NCBI RefSeq assembly: GCF_025717605.1 | Contig: NZ_JAJIRQ010000002.1 | Coordinates: forward strand, 515,884-579,883 | DNA from: Paucibacter sp. TC2R-5 | Lineage (GTDB): Bacteria; Pseudomonadota; Gammaproteobacteria; Burkholderiales; Burkholderiaceae_C | DNA: 64,000 bases | Reading direction: 5' to 3' | Shown: positions 23,432 to 33,915 of the stretch, one piece after another | Layout: the number at the start of each line of letters is the position of its first letter | How positions within the stretch are numbered: the first letter of the stretch is position 1 | The notes under the pieces: model-generated | Told to the model about the DNA's origin: nothing | What the model saw: only the letters and a program-made list of their open reading frames with translations | Databases searched by the model: none | Position numbers and translations under genes: made by a program

Positions 23432-24757
23432 TCAGGGCGTGCCCATCGCTTCCCGCCAGCGCATGGCGGCCAGGATGCGGGTGCGGGCGCTGGGGTGGTC
23501 GAAGAAGATGATTTCTTCCAGCGGGCCCGGATCGGGCTTGCGGTACTCCGCCAGCTTGAGCAGCACCTCGGACATGCCGTGCGGTTCGCGCGCCAGGTTG
23601 AGGCCGAAATAGTCGGCTTCCATCTCGGCGCTGCGGCTCATGCTGTTGATCAGCGGTGTGCCGATGAACATGAATACCGACAGCAGCGCCACCAAAAGCG
23701 GCAAGCTGGCCACATCACTGACCCCGGCCAGGCCCCAGCGACCGCCGTGGCGTGCCAGGACCTTGTTCATCGCCCATTGAGTGAACAAAAAGCCGGCGAG
23801 CAGCAGCAGCGTTATTTCCGCCAAGGACTTGAGCACATGGTTGAGCACGTAATGCCCCAACTCATGGCCCATGACCGCGCGGATCTCGGCCTCCGAGCTG
23901 CGCCGCAACAGGTTGTCATTCAGGCGCACCGCCGCGCTGCCGAATAGGCCGGCCACGTTGGCGCTGACGCGGGTGGTCTGGCGTGAGGCATCGAACTCAT
24001 AAATATTGTCGGCCGGCACGCTATTGGCATGGGCCATGGTCAGCACGGCCGTCCTGATGGCGCCGTTTTCGACCGGCTTATAGGTGTTGAATAGTGGCTC
24101 GATCAGGACAGGCCCGAGCAGCAGCATGAGGGCCAGCAGGCCGGTGGCAGTGAGCGTGCCCCACAGCCACCAGCGCTCGCCGGCGCGGCGAATCACCGCA
24201 TAAAGCGTCGCGATGACCACGCCGCCCAGCAGCATGCTGACGGCCAAACCTATCAGTTGCTCGCCGAACCAGGGGCCCAAGGTCTGGGTGGCCATGCCGT
24301 AAGCATGCTCACGCACAAAGCTCTGGTAAATCGTCAGCGGCAGGGTCAGACCCCAGACCGCCAACATATAGACGGCGCCGTAAATGGCATCGCGCGCAAA
24401 AGCTTTGCGGCCGACTCGGTGGGCCCAGTCGCGCACACGCGCCGAGGCGCGCCCGCGCAGCATCAGGCCCGCAACAACGAGGCCGAGCAAAAAATTCCAC
24501 AGCTGCAACCAGTAGCCGCCCTCGAAATAGGCGTTGGAGCGCGCCACCGTCTCGGGCGGCAGGCGGTCCAAATAGGCTTGGGTCGCCGCCTCGGCCTCGC
24601 GCGGCAGGCTGTGTTGCCAGCCGGGCTCGACCTGCTTGATGGAAAAAACAGGCGTGCTCTTGGCGGCGTCGGGCGAAGCGTGAACGAGGCCGGTGCATGC
24701 CCAGAGCGTGAGGGAGAGCAGCGCAAAACACCCCAGACGGTGCAGACAAGATTTCAT
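23432..24757 (-). CDS. M48 family metallopeptidase (Ste24-like)
   Basis: 441 residues with an N-terminal signal or anchor helix, about five membrane helices, and the catalytic GHELGHYVLNH motif (HExxH) in the second half, followed by EMEADYFGLNLAREP, which provides the third zinc ligand. Ste24-type enzymes cleave membrane proteins or CAAX-like tails and take part in membrane quality control. The start at 24757 (MKSCLHRLG) is chosen at the beginning of the hydrophobic signal; an in-frame upstream Met at 24802 is less likely. Confidence 0.9.
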   Translation of the reverse strand: MKSCLHRLGCFALLSLTLWACTGLVHASPDAAKSTPVFSIKQVEPGWQHSLPREAEAATQAYLDRLPPETVARSNAYFEGGYWLQLWNFLLGLVVAGLMLRGRASARVRDWAHRVGRKAFARDAIYGAVYMLAVWGLTLPLTIYQSFVREHAYGMATQTLGPWFGEQLIGLAVSMLLGGVVIATLYAVIRRAGERWWLWGTLTATGLLALMLLLGPVLIEPLFNTYKPVENGAIRTAVLTMAHANSVPADNIYEFDASRQTTRVSANVAGLFGSAAVRLNDNLLRRSSEAEIRAVMGHELGHYVLNHVLKSLAEITLLLLAGFLFTQWAMNKVLARHGGRWGLAGVSDVASLPLLVALLSVFMFIGTPLINSMSRSAEMEADYFGLNLAREPHGMSEVLLKLAEYRKPDPGPLEEIIFFDHPSARTRILAAMRWREAMGTP

Positions 24758-25033
24758 CGCACGATGCCAAACTGTGAAAGCTGCTGCGGGATGGAGATGC
24801 ATGAGGGCGTTTTCCTGGGCTTGAGAGATGGGTCGCGCCGCGATGGTAGGGCGCTGCGCGTGGCAGCGACAGAGGGTTTCCGGCAGGTGATCCGCTCACC
24901 GACTCTGAGGCTGCGGCTACATGCGTCGGCGATCGGGATTAGGGTTGACACCAGTTCCGCCAACAGCGTCGAAAATTCATCGCTGCGTTAGACTTTCGCG
25001 GCCTGAATGTCATCACTTCAACGAGGAACTCCT

Positions 25034-25714
25034 ATGAGCCGCAAACGTCCCCTGATCGCTGTTTTGTCCGCCGTTTGTGTGGCCTTGTTGGCGGGATGCG
25101 CCAGCACCGGCAACAGCGGCATACAGGAATGGGATGGCCTGGTGCGCCGCCCGGACAGCCGGATCGACGCCGTCTTTGTGCGCCCGGATGCCGAACTGAC
25201 GTCCTTTCGCAGCGTGATGCTGGACCCGGTCCAGATCAGCTTTGCGCCTAACTTCGATCCCAATCAGGGCCGTCGCAGCTTGTCCGGTCGTCTCAACGCC
25301 GATGATCTCGCTGCCATCAAAGAGCGCCTAGCCGGCCTGTTTCATGAAACCTTCCGCGCTGAGTTGGCACGTGGCGGCTACACCCTGGTGGATGTGGCCG
25401 GCCCCGAAACCTTGCGTGTGACGCCGGCCATCGTCAATCTCTTCATTAGCGCGCCGGGCGACACCACGGTCGGCCGTTCGCGGGTCTACACCACCGACTC
25501 CGGCCATATGACCGTGGTGCTGGAAGTGCGCGACTCGGTTACCGGTCAAGTCTTGGCAAGAGCCGTCGATGGCCGCAACGGTCGCTTCTCCGGCCAGATG
25601 ACCTGGACCAACCGGCAGACCAATATGGCCGATGCCCAGCATGCGATCACCATCTGGGCCGGTGCTCTGCGCCGAGGCATGGACGAAGTGAACGCCAAGG
25701 TCGCAGCGAAGTAA
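25034..25714 (+). CDS. DUF3313-type lipoprotein
   Basis: 226 residues. A lipobox ends VALLAGC, with Cys near 22. The body (RPDAELTSFRSVMLDPVQISFAPNF, then RRSLSGRLNADDLAAIKERLAGLFHETFRAELARGGYTLVD) matches the DUF3313 family, seen as outer-membrane lipoproteins with an unknown role. The start is at 25034 behind an AGGA-like site; longer frames add non-signal residues. It stands alone between M48 and gshA, both on the minus strand. Confidence 0.82.
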   Translation: MSRKRPLIAVLSAVCVALLAGCASTGNSGIQEWDGLVRRPDSRIDAVFVRPDAELTSFRSVMLDPVQISFAPNFDPNQGRRSLSGRLNADDLAAIKERLAGLFHETFRAELARGGYTLVDVAGPETLRVTPAIVNLFISAPGDTTVGRSRVYTTDSGHMTVVLEVRDSVTGQVLARAVDGRNGRFSGQMTWTNRQTNMADAQHAITIWAGALRRGMDEVNAKVAAK

Positions 25715-25746
25715 AACAGCGTCGCTGTGTGGCTGCTGCCGCTGCC

Positions 25747-27321
25747 CTAAACCCGAATCTGCTCGGCGGCCATGTACTGCTGCAGATAGGCGTCAAAGGG
25801 CAGCAGATCGGCGGCCTCGATTGCTTGCTGCGCGGCCACAGAGTCGCGCGCCTCGGCGGCAAACTTCTGCGCCATCGCTTCGCTATAGGGCAGGCCCAGC
25901 AGCAACTGGCGGGTTTGTTCGGACTGGTGGCGCATGAAGTCGACATAGCGGTTGTCGAACTTCTCCGCCATCGCCCGCAAGACGCGCGCCGACGGCGTGC
26001 TGTCGGGCTCGGCCAGCGTGCGGCGGGCGGCGGCGAGTGCCTCGGCATGGGCTTGGCCGCCCTGGGCCTGGTCCAGCAGCGCGGCAAAAGGCGCGCATTG
26101 ATCAAGCAACTCGGCACCCCATTCGCTCATCAAGCGGCTGCCGCCGGGAGCCGACGCGTCAAGCAGGCGCAGGCCCGGCTCGCGGCCGCGCTCGGCCACC
26201 AAGTGTTGGTTCTCGCCTAAAGCGGTGATCTCCGCCACGGTGTCGGCCGGGCTCTCGCTGCTCAGGCAATGCAGCAAAAAGACGTCCAGAAAGCGCGCGG
26301 TCTGCGCGTTGATGCCGACCGGCATAAAGGGGTCGAGGTCCATGCAGCGCACTTCTACATACTCGACACCGCGCTCTCGCAAGGCATGCAGCGGGCGCTC
26401 CCCACTGCGCACCACGCGCTTGGGGCGGATGGTGCCGTAGAACTCGTTCTCGATCTGCAGCAGGCTGGTGCTGAGCTGGTTGTAGTCGCCGCCGGGGTTG
26501 CGCACGCCGATTGCCGCATAGGGCGGGTAAGGTCGGGTCAAAGCTTCCTGAAGTGAGTCGGCATAACTGTTGAGGCAGTTATAGCTGACGGCCAGCGCCG
26601 ATTGCGCGTCGCTTTGATAGCCCAGGCGTCCCATGCGCAGCGAGGTCGCGTAAGGCAGATAAAGGCTGTGCTCGCCAAACCGCTGCAGCCGGTGCTCGCG
26701 CCCTTCGACAAAACTCGAACTCAGCGCCGGCGAGGCGCCAAAGAGATAGAGCAGCAAAAAGGAATGGCGGCGGAAGTTGCGGATCAGCGCGAAGTACTGC
26801 TCGCTGGTCACGCCGGGCATTGACCAGTTGTAGTGAATGCCAGAAATGGTTTGCATACGCCGGCCATAGCGCTGGCCCAAGCCCATTCGGTAAATGCTTT
26901 TGGAGCGTCCGACATTGGATTTGCCGTAGCGCCCCAGCGGAATCGTCTCGTCGGTCGGCAGCTCGCAAGGCATCGAGCCGACCCAGAGCCGCTCTTCTTC
27001 CTGCGCCTGTGCGCAACAGCCCAACTCCTGCATCACCCTGTACACACCTTGATGCACCTCGGTCAGCTCGGCCAGGCAGGCCTCCACATCGCCGTGGACG
27101 CCGGTGATCAATTCAAGCTGCGACTCGCTGTAGTCGGTCGTGATGTGCGGGTGGGTCAGTGCCGCGCCGAGGGCGGCCGGGTGCGGGGTGAGTGCTAGCT
27201 GACCGTTGGGCCGGGCGCGCAGGCTTTCTTTCTCGATGCCGCGGCGAATGCCCTTCAGCGAGTCGGCCGTAGCGATGGCGCGTGCGTGGCTTTGACCAGC
27301 GCCTGGTGTGTATTCGCTCAT
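25747..27321 (-). CDS. gshA: Glutamate-cysteine ligase
   Basis: 524 residues, close to the 518 of the E. coli enzyme. It makes gamma-glutamylcysteine, the first step of glutathione synthesis. RRGIEKESLR is the typical N-terminal substrate segment, and TDYSESQLELIT and YGKSNVGRSKSIYRMGLGQRYG are conserved GshA motifs. The start at 27321 (MSEYTPGAG) is preferred over one five residues upstream. Glutathione made here would be the gating ligand of Kef antiporters such as the one at 14.5 kb, but the two genes are not linked. Confidence 0.94.
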   Translation of the reverse strand: MSEYTPGAGQSHARAIATADSLKGIRRGIEKESLRARPNGQLALTPHPAALGAALTHPHITTDYSESQLELITGVHGDVEACLAELTEVHQGVYRVMQELGCCAQAQEEERLWVGSMPCELPTDETIPLGRYGKSNVGRSKSIYRMGLGQRYGRRMQTISGIHYNWSMPGVTSEQYFALIRNFRRHSFLLLYLFGASPALSSSFVEGREHRLQRFGEHSLYLPYATSLRMGRLGYQSDAQSALAVSYNCLNSYADSLQEALTRPYPPYAAIGVRNPGGDYNQLSTSLLQIENEFYGTIRPKRVVRSGERPLHALRERGVEYVEVRCMDLDPFMPVGINAQTARFLDVFLLHCLSSESPADTVAEITALGENQHLVAERGREPGLRLLDASAPGGSRLMSEWGAELLDQCAPFAALLDQAQGGQAHAEALAAARRTLAEPDSTPSARVLRAMAEKFDNRYVDFMRHQSEQTRQLLLGLPYSEAMAQKFAAEARDSVAAQQAIEAADLLPFDAYLQQYMAAEQIRV

Positions 27322-27499
27322 CCGTTTTCCGTCCAATTCAACAACAGCATTTTTTTATTTAGCCGCGCACGGTAACAGACGCGGGCTACACCTGTCTTGG
27401 GCGGGGCTGATCATTTTGCCAAGGCTTGCCGCCTCGGCGACAGTCTGTTGCCCATAAGGGGGCCAAACTCGGGCTCTGCCGCTTAAATCAGGATTCTTG

Positions 27500-28762
27500 A
27501 TGATGAACTTCGACTACAGCCCCAAGGTGCAAGAGTTGCAAGCGCGCTTGCTGGCCTTCTTTGATGCGCATATCTACCCGAATGAGCGGCGCTTTTTTGC
27601 CGAGGTCGAGGCGAATCGGCGCGCCGGCAATGCCTGGATTCCGACCGCGCTGATTGAAGAGCTCAAGCCGCTGGCGCGTGCCGCCGGGCTGTGGAATCTG
27701 TTCTTGCCTAAGTCCAGCCGCGCGCCCGAGGGGCTGTCCAACCTCGAATACGCGCCGCTGTGCGAAATCATGGGGCGGGTGTCCTGGGCGCCCGAGGTGT
27801 TCAACTGCTCGGCGCCGGACACCGGCAATATGGAAACCATCGAGCGCTACGGCAGCGAGGCGCACAAAACCGCTTGGTTGGAGCCGCTGCTGCGTGGCGA
27901 GATGCGCTCGGCTTTCCTGATGACCGAGCCCGAGGTCGCGTCCAGCGACGCGACCAATATCCAATGCCGGATTGAGCGCGATGGTGATGACTATGTGATC
28001 AACGGGACCAAATGGTGGTCGTCCGGCGCCGGTGATCCGCGCTGCGCGGTCTATATCGTGATGGGCAAGACCAACCCCGAAGCCGGGCGGCATGAACAGC
28101 AGGCGATGGTCTTGGTGCCGGCCAACACGCCCGGCGTCACGGTGTTGCGGCCGCTCAGCGTGTTCGGCTATGACGACGCGCCGCATGGTCATATGGAGGT
28201 GCGGCTGACGAATGTGCGGGTGCCGGCCAGCAATATCTTGCTGGGCGAAGGGCGCGGCTTCGAAATTGCCCAAGGCCGCTTGGGCCCCGGCCGCATTCAT
28301 CACTGCATGCGCAGCATAGGTGCTGCCGAGCGGGCGCTGCAGCTGATGTGTGAGCGCGCGATTGCGCGGGTCGCCTTTGGCAAGACCATCGCCCAGCAGA
28401 CCGTCACTCAGGAGCGCATCGCCGAGGCGCGCTGCAGCATCGAGCAGGCGCGCCTGCTGACGCTGAAGGCCGCCTACATGATGGACACCGTCGGCAACAA
28501 GGGCGCCAAGGCCGAGATTGCGATGATCAAGATCGTCGCCCCGAATATGGCCTTGAAGGTGATCGATTGGGCCATACAGGTTTACGGCGGCATGGGCGTC
28601 AGCGACGACACGCCGCTGGCCATGATGTGGGCGCATCAGCGCACCCTGCGCCTGGCCGATGGCCCCGATGAAGTACACCGTAACTCGCTCGCCAAGCTGG
28701 AACTGGCTCGCTACCGCGCGTCGCCGGGCGAAGTCCATATGCCGGTGACTCGTGGTAGCTAA
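27500..28762 (+). CDS. Acyl-CoA dehydrogenase family protein
   Basis: 420 residues with the acyl-CoA dehydrogenase fold: N-terminal helices (to about 125), the [16 protein letters not shown] strand with the FAD-contacting TEP, and a C-terminal helical domain with [31 protein letters not shown] and [14 protein letters not shown]. It oxidises an acyl-CoA at the alpha-beta bond with FAD; the chain length is not readable. It starts at 27500 or 27503 behind AGGA. It stands alone, with no other fatty-acid gene near. Confidence 0.92.
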   Translation: MMNFDYSPKVQELQARLLAFFDAHIYPNERRFFAEVEANRRAGNAWIPTALIEELKPLARAAGLWNLFLPKSSRAPEGLSNLEYAPLCEIMGRVSWAPEVFNCSAPDTGNMETIERYGSEAHKTAWLEPLLRGEMRSAFLMTEPEVASSDATNIQCRIERDGDDYVINGTKWWSSGAGDPRCAVYIVMGKTNPEAGRHEQQAMVLVPANTPGVTVLRPLSVFGYDDAPHGHMEVRLTNVRVPASNILLGEGRGFEIAQGRLGPGRIHHCMRSIGAAERALQLMCERAIARVAFGKTIAQQTVTQERIAEARCSIEQARLLTLKAAYMMDTVGNKGAKAEIAMIKIVAPNMALKVIDWAIQVYGGMGVSDDTPLAMMWAHQRTLRLADGPDEVHRNSLAKLELARYRASPGEVHMPVTRGS

Positions 28763-28828
28763 GGGTTAGTACTTCCCTCCTTTGGGGGTCATAGCCAGCG
28801 GAGCGGGGCTGCTTTAGGCTGCCGGCCC

Positions 28829-30313
28829 ATGCCCCGACTGACGCCATTTTTTCAACGCTGCTTGCTAGGCTTGTCTGCCCTCATGGCCCTGGGCTTGCTG
28901 GGCGCGGCGTTTTGGCTGGGGCCGGCCAGGGCGCCTGGTTTGGCGACCATCGCCCTCGGGTTTGCTGGCCTGACCCTGGTGCTCGGAGGGCTGGCGCTGC
29001 GCCATGCCTGGCAGGAAACCGCCGACGCCAAGCGCACGCTGGAAGAAGCGATCGAAGCATTGCCGGCCAGCGTTGAAATCTTTGATGAGAACGACCGTTT
29101 GGTTGCCTTCAACCGCCATTTGGTCGAGATCTACCCGCATATGGAGGCCGACTTCAAACGCGGCGCGCGCTTTGAAGACCTGGTTCGGACCTCGATCGCC
29201 TTGGGCGGTGTGCCCGCCGCCAAGGGCTGTGAAGAGGAATGGCTGGCGCAGCGCATGGCCGCCCGCGCCAAAGCTCGTTTTAACCCGACCGAGCCCCTGC
29301 TGCAGAACTTGCACGAAGACCGCTGGGTGCGCGTGCATGAGCGCCACACCCGCGCCGGCGGCGTGATCGGAGTGCGCATGGACGTCAGCGATCTTGTTCA
29401 TGAGCAGCAGCGCCTGGCGGCCAGCAAGGCCCATTTACAGGCCTTTGTGTTGACCACGCCGAATGGCGTGCTGACACTGGATACCGAGGGGCATGTGCTG
29501 GCCTTGAACCCGGCGGCAGAGGCGCTGTTCGGTTTTGAGGCGAATGAGCTGAAGGGCAGCCATATTGATCTGCTGTTCGGCATCTGGATGGGCGCGCGCC
29601 TGAGTCTGGAGTCCTTGGTCGGAGGCTCGCAGGAATTGACCGCTCGGCGGCGTGATGGGCAAGAGTTGACCCTGCTGTTGAGCGTGGCCGAGGTCAAGAC
29701 CAGCACCACGCACCGCTTTGTCTGCATCATCACCGACCTGAGCGAACGCAAACGCCAGGAGGTAGCGCTGCAAGAAGCCAATGCGCAGTTGGCCAAACAA
29801 TCGGTCACCGATGGCCTGACCGGCGTGGGCAATCGGCGTTACTTTGACCAGCTGTTGCAACAGGAATGGCAGCGCAGCGTGCGGCATGGGCACTCTGTGG
29901 CTTGCATCATGGTCGATATCGATCACTTCAAGCTTTACAACGACCGCTACGGCCATGTGGCTGGGGACGATTGCCTGATCCGGGTGGCCGAGCTCTTGCG
30001 CGCCTGCGCCGGGCGCAGTGGCGAGGCGGTCTGCCGTTATGGCGGCGAAGAGTTTGTTTTGCTGCTGGCTGACTGCGACTTGTCCGGCGCCATGGTGGTG
30101 GCGCAGCGCTGCCTGGACAGCATCCGGCTCGCCGCCATCGAGCATGATGCGTCGCCGCTGCGCCGCCGGCTCAGCCTGAGTCTGGGCGTGGCGGCCGGTG
30201 TTGCCGATGCACAGGGCGTCGCGGTGAGCCTGGTCGAGCGTGCCGATGCGGCGCTGTACGCGGCCAAGCAAGCGGGCCGTGCGCGCATCGTCAGCAGCGA
30301 ATTGGCCGCCTGA
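28829..30313 (+). CDS. PAS-domain diguanylate cyclase
   Basis: 494 residues. Two N-terminal membrane helices (to about 65), then two PAS-like sensor regions (about 70-185 and 200-310, the second with NAAEALFGFEANELKG), and a GGDEF domain whose signature is GGEEF at about 405. GGEEF is an accepted active form. RxxD upstream is not obvious, so product inhibition cannot be judged. It makes the second messenger c-di-GMP from two GTP in response to an unknown signal. Confidence 0.92.
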   Translation: MPRLTPFFQRCLLGLSALMALGLLGAAFWLGPARAPGLATIALGFAGLTLVLGGLALRHAWQETADAKRTLEEAIEALPASVEIFDENDRLVAFNRHLVEIYPHMEADFKRGARFEDLVRTSIALGGVPAAKGCEEEWLAQRMAARAKARFNPTEPLLQNLHEDRWVRVHERHTRAGGVIGVRMDVSDLVHEQQRLAASKAHLQAFVLTTPNGVLTLDTEGHVLALNPAAEALFGFEANELKGSHIDLLFGIWMGARLSLESLVGGSQELTARRRDGQELTLLLSVAEVKTSTTHRFVCIITDLSERKRQEVALQEANAQLAKQSVTDGLTGVGNRRYFDQLLQQEWQRSVRHGHSVACIMVDIDHFKLYNDRYGHVAGDDCLIRVAELLRACAGRSGEAVCRYGGEEFVLLLADCDLSGAMVVAQRCLDSIRLAAIEHDASPLRRRLSLSLGVAAGVADAQGVAVSLVERADAALYAAKQAGRARIVSSELAA

Positions 30314-30368
30314 ACACGCGCGGCTGGGCGTACCATCGCCCGCTTGAGCGACCACTCTTGAGCCAGCC

Positions 30369-30917
30369 ATGACCCATCTCAGCGCGGCCGATTACATCCG
30401 CAGCCATATCCGCACCGTGCCCGACTGGCCCGTCGCCGGTGTGCAGTTCCGTGACATCACGCCGCTGCTGTCCAACCCGCGCGTGTTCCGGGTCTTGATC
30501 GACCAGTTTGTGCACCGCTATTTCGATGAGCGGCCCACCGCGATTGCCGGCCTGGACGCGCGCGGTTTCATCATCGGCTCGGTCTTGGCCTATGAGCTGG
30601 GCGTGGGTTTCATCCCGATCCGCAAAAAAGGCAAGCTGCCTTTCACCACGGTGGCGGAGAGTTATGAGCTGGAATATGGCAGCGCCACGGTGGAGATTCA
30701 CGCCGATGCCGTCAAGCCGGGCGAGCGCATCGTGCTGATTGACGATCTGGTCGCCACCGGCGGCACCATGCTGGCCGGAGCGCGGCTGTTGCAGCGCCTG
30801 GGCGCGGAGCTGATCGAATGTGGTGCCATCGTTGATCTGCCCGAGCTGGGCGGCTCGGCCAAGCTGCGCGCGGCGGGGCTGCCGCTGTTCAGCCTGCTGG
30901 ACTTTGACGGGGCTTGA
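30369..30917 (+). CDS. apt: Adenine phosphoribosyltransferase
   Basis: 182 residues. It salvages adenine with PRPP to form [15 protein letters not shown] near residue 30 and the PRPP-binding [13 protein letters not shown] near residue 125 are diagnostic, and the length is usual. A DUF2805-type small gene follows after 33 bases in the same direction. Confidence 0.95.
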   Translation: MTHLSAADYIRSHIRTVPDWPVAGVQFRDITPLLSNPRVFRVLIDQFVHRYFDERPTAIAGLDARGFIIGSVLAYELGVGFIPIRKKGKLPFTTVAESYELEYGSATVEIHADAVKPGERIVLIDDLVATGGTMLAGARLLQRLGAELIECGAIVDLPELGGSAKLRAAGLPLFSLLDFDGA

Positions 30918-30950
30918 GCCCGTCGGCTCGACTGACCGACAATAGCAGCT

Positions 30951-31184
30951 ATGGCCAAACCAATTCCCCGTCTCAGCCCCGATCAAATCAAGCGCGTGAT
31001 CGCCACCGCGTTTGAGGACAAACCGCCTTATAACAAGGTGCTGCAAGAGCACGCCATCAGCGAAGGCGAGCTGATGCAGTTGATGAAACGTGAACTGACT
31101 TCACCCGCCTATAAGCTCTGGGTCGCGCAGGGCAAGGGTGTCAAGAAGCCGACTGTGAAGTCGACCTTTCCGCACGGGCGCTGA
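30951..31184 (+). CDS. TIGR03643/DUF2805 family small protein
   Basis: 77 residues. The pattern IKRVIATAFEDKPPYNKVLQEHAISEGELMQLMKRELTSPAYKLW is that of the small helical TIGR03643/DUF2805 family, found across bacteria with no known function; the helix-turn-helix-like spacing suggests nucleic-acid binding but this is unproven. It ends with a basic tail (KKPTVKST). A terminator follows, so apt and this gene form one unit. Confidence 0.8.
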   Translation: MAKPIPRLSPDQIKRVIATAFEDKPPYNKVLQEHAISEGELMQLMKRELTSPAYKLWVAQGKGVKKPTVKSTFPHGR

Positions 31185-31205
31185 CCCGACACCAACGGGC
31201 TTCGC

Positions 31206-31229
31206 ACACCCCCAAGAGGGGGTGTCTTC
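31206..31229 (+). terminator. Terminator-like hairpin after the apt unit
   Basis: ACACCCCC (31206-31213) pairs with GGGGGTGT (31218-31225) around AAGA. The T-run after it is poor (CTTCTT), so it is weaker than the other terminators. The right arm could also serve as ribosome site for the GTG at 31232. Confidence 0.55.
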
Positions 31230-31231
31230 TT

Positions 31232-31642
31232 GTGGCATTGACCAGTGCGACGCAGTCCAGCTTGCGTATCGAAGCCCTGAACTTCAGCAGCAGTGGTCGT
31301 ATTGCTACGGTTGACTATCAGCAGACGATGAGCAACTTTGTCATCAGCACCAACACAAGTTCACAAAGCAATGGCCTCTCCACCGACACGGCCACCATCG
31401 GCGGTGTGCTGTCAGGCTCGGCCTTGGAAGGCAAGACCATCAGCATCGAGACGCCTGTTGCGCTGACGATCCCGTCTACCCTTGATTACCCGACGGCTAG
31501 CAAGGTCGTCATCAAGGGTGCCGCCAACAGCGTCGTGCAGATGACGGTGCTTCCTAATGGCCGCGTCTTGATAGAACTTGATGCCGATGGCAACGGCTGC
31601 TTTGAGGCCAGCGCCAACAAAGCCTGGAGCGAGCTGCGCTGA
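31232..31642 (+). CDS. Hypothetical protein, possibly 5'-truncated
   Basis: 136 residues from a GTG. No signal peptide, though the content (Ser/Thr-rich beta-type sequence, DADGNGCFEASANKAW calcium-loop-like motif at the end) looks like an exported protein. It follows directly on the apt terminator, so the true N-terminus may be lost by deletion. The stop TGA overlaps the next start (TGATG), a sign of an ancestral operon with the broken gene downstream. Unrecognised function. Confidence 0.45.
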   Translation: MALTSATQSSLRIEALNFSSSGRIATVDYQQTMSNFVISTNTSSQSNGLSTDTATIGGVLSGSALEGKTISIETPVALTIPSTLDYPTASKVVIKGAANSVVQMTVLPNGRVLIELDADGNGCFEASANKAWSELR

Positions 31643-32454
31643 TGTGGCGGGCGCCGCTTGGGCAGGCCCTGCTGGCGCCGTTGCCTTTGCTCGGACTGCA
31701 GCCCTCACGCGCCGCATGTGCCGCTGGGGCTGTTGCGCTGACTGCCGGCGCTCAAGACAGCCGCAGGAATGAGCATGATGCCGAAGGTCGACATTTGCTG
31801 AGCGAGCAGGGGCGCTTGCCCGAGGCCTCCATAGCCTTCAACGTGGTTTGCGGCCCCTGGTCTGCGGAACTGTCTTGGCGTCATGCCGTCGGCAAGCGAG
31901 ATTACGCGGGCTTCAGCAACCATGGCGGCGCGGTGCAGACACACAGCAGCTTTCGTCAGGACGAATGGACTTGGAGCTTGCAGCGCCCGGTGCTGGGCGG
32001 CTCGAGCCTTGGCATTCGGGCGCAGCGCCAAGAGATGCGACGCGAGTTGGCGTCGGTAGGCAAGGTGCTGGGCTACCCGTAGCGGCACGGGCATTGGGTC
32101 TATGCCTTGGGCCTTTTGTCAGAAGGCGCAGCCTGGGGCGAATCGCGCTGGTACCTTGCTGCTTGGTTGGGTGGCGGCCCCGGCGGGCGAGTCCGCATTG
32201 ATCTGCCGATCGCCGATGAAGTCACCTTGCGAACCGGCACGATGCGGCAGGGTGAATTGCAGCTGAAATGGCTGTCAGCGCCTTGGGCCGAGGGCTGGCG
32301 CAGCAGCTTGGGCCTGCACTGGCGCGGCGAGCGGGTTGGCGCGGGCGCAGCGGCCACGCTATGGCGGCAAGGGGTGGCGGTGGGTGGCGCCTTGCAGCCT
32401 CGGCATGAGCTGCGCAGTGCGGGGCTTGAAGTGGGTGTGCAGCTCAGTTTTTGA
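31642..32454 (+). pseudogene. Exported protein gene broken by an in-frame stop
   Basis: A single reading frame of about 270 codons is interrupted by one TAG at 32080-32082 after 146 codons. Beyond it the same frame continues in phase with protein-like sequence (RHGHWVYALGLLSEGAAWGE, WYLAAWLGGGPGGR) to a TGA at 32454. The start has a signal peptide. The second half contains alternating beta-barrel-like strands and ends in Phe (GVQLSF), typical of an outer-membrane protein. Either a nonsense mutation or a sequencing error broke it; suppression cannot be excluded. Confidence 0.65.
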
Positions 32455-32473
32455 GTCGGCCTGTAGGCCCTGA

Positions 32474-33850
32474 CTATTTACCTATACAGAACTTGCTGAA
32501 AATTTCCCCGAGCAGTTCATCGGCGGAGAAGTTGCCGGTGATTTCGCCGAGTGCGCCGTGTGAAAGGCGCAACTCTTCGGCGAGCAGATCCAGCGCCGGG
32601 GGCTCCTGGTGGGCGACGCTCAGAGCCAGGGCTAAATGCTCGCGCGTGCGCTTGAGGGCCTGTACATGGCGTTCGCGGGCAATGAACAAGCCTTCCGGCG
32701 TGGCGTGCCAGCCGACTTGTTGCAGCAGGCGCTGGCGCAGTTCGGGCAGGCCCGCACCCGACTTGGTCGACAGCAGCAGCGCAGCCTCGGGCAGGCCGGT
32801 CACCACGGCCGCATCGGCCTTGTTGAAGACCTGCAAGATGCGCTCAGCTGGCACGTCGCCCAAGCGGGCCGAGATCAGTTTGTCTTCGGCTTCGTAGTCG
32901 GCCTGGCCGACGCGGGTCAGGTCGTGCATGAAGAGCAGCACGTCTGCGTCGGCGATTGCCTCCCAGCTGCGCGCCACGCCGATGCGCTCGACTTCGTCCT
33001 CGGTGTCGCGCAGGCCGGCGGTGTCGCTGATGTGCAGCGGCACGCCTTCGATTTGAATCGTCTGGCTGACCTTGTCGCGCGTGGTGCCTGGGATCGCTGT
33101 GACGATGGCCAGCTCGGCGCCGGCCAGGGCGTTCAAAAGCGAGCTTTTGCCCACATTGGGCTGGCCGGCCAGCACCACCTTGATGCCTTCGCGCAAAAGC
33201 GCGCCCTGCTGCGTGCGGTCCAGCACGGCTGCTAACTTGTTCTGCAAGCGGGCCAAGCGGCCCAGCGCGTCGGCCTGCTGCAGGAAGTCGATTTCTTCCT
33301 CGGGGAAATCCAGCGTCGCCTCAACCAGCATGCGCAGCTTGATCAACTCATCGCGCAGCTCGCTGACTTCTTTGGACAGCGCGCCGGCCAAGGCGCGGCC
33401 GGCGCTGCGGGCCGCCGCCTCTGTGCTGGCATCGATCAGGTCGCTGACGGCCTCGGCCTGCGCGAGGTCGAGTTTGCCGTTCAAGAACGCGCGTTGGGTG
33501 AACTCACCGGGCTCGGCCAAGCGAATACCCATGGCAGCTCCCGCCTCCATGCAGCGCGCCAGCAGCAGCTGCAAGACTACAGGCCCGCCATGCGCTTGCA
33601 GCTCCAGCACATGCTCGCCGGTGTAGGAATGGGGTGCAGGGAACAGGAGTGCCAGACCCTGGTCGATGGCGACGCCGTGGCCGTCGAGAAAAGGCAGATA
33701 GCTTGCCTCGCGTGGCCGTAGCTGGCGCGCACAGATGGCGTCAATCAGCGGGCTCAGTTCTTGCGGGGAGGAGACGCGCACGATGCCGACCGCTCCGCGT
33801 CCGGGGGCGGTGGCGATAGCGGCGATGGGGGCTTGGCGGGAGGACAGCAT
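32474..33850 (-). CDS. mnmE: tRNA modification GTPase MnmE
   Basis: 458 residues. It works with MnmG to add the carboxymethylaminomethyl group to wobble uridine of tRNA. The N-terminal tetrahydrofolate-binding domain starts [19 protein letters not shown], the GTPase G1 is [14 protein letters not shown] (about residue 230), G3 is DTAGLRDT, and the protein ends with FCIGK, the Cys-containing C-terminus of the family. The start is at 33850 (MLSSRQAP). In many bacteria mnmE lies near the replication origin with rnpA and yidC; those genes are not here. Confidence 0.95.
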   Translation of the reverse strand: MLSSRQAPIAAIATAPGRGAVGIVRVSSPQELSPLIDAICARQLRPREASYLPFLDGHGVAIDQGLALLFPAPHSYTGEHVLELQAHGGPVVLQLLLARCMEAGAAMGIRLAEPGEFTQRAFLNGKLDLAQAEAVSDLIDASTEAAARSAGRALAGALSKEVSELRDELIKLRMLVEATLDFPEEEIDFLQQADALGRLARLQNKLAAVLDRTQQGALLREGIKVVLAGQPNVGKSSLLNALAGAELAIVTAIPGTTRDKVSQTIQIEGVPLHISDTAGLRDTEDEVERIGVARSWEAIADADVLLFMHDLTRVGQADYEAEDKLISARLGDVPAERILQVFNKADAAVVTGLPEAALLLSTKSGAGLPELRQRLLQQVGWHATPEGLFIARERHVQALKRTREHLALALSVAHQEPPALDLLAEELRLSHGALGEITGNFSADELLGEIFSKFCIGK

Positions 33851-33915
33851 GCGAGGATTCTCGCTGATGCTACTTAGATATGAACCGGCGCCGGGCCGTC
33901 CCAAGCCGGTTCAGC

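Noticed and set aside
27488-28738. Minus-strand frame of 416 codons
   Set aside because: Antisense to the acyl-CoA dehydrogenase.
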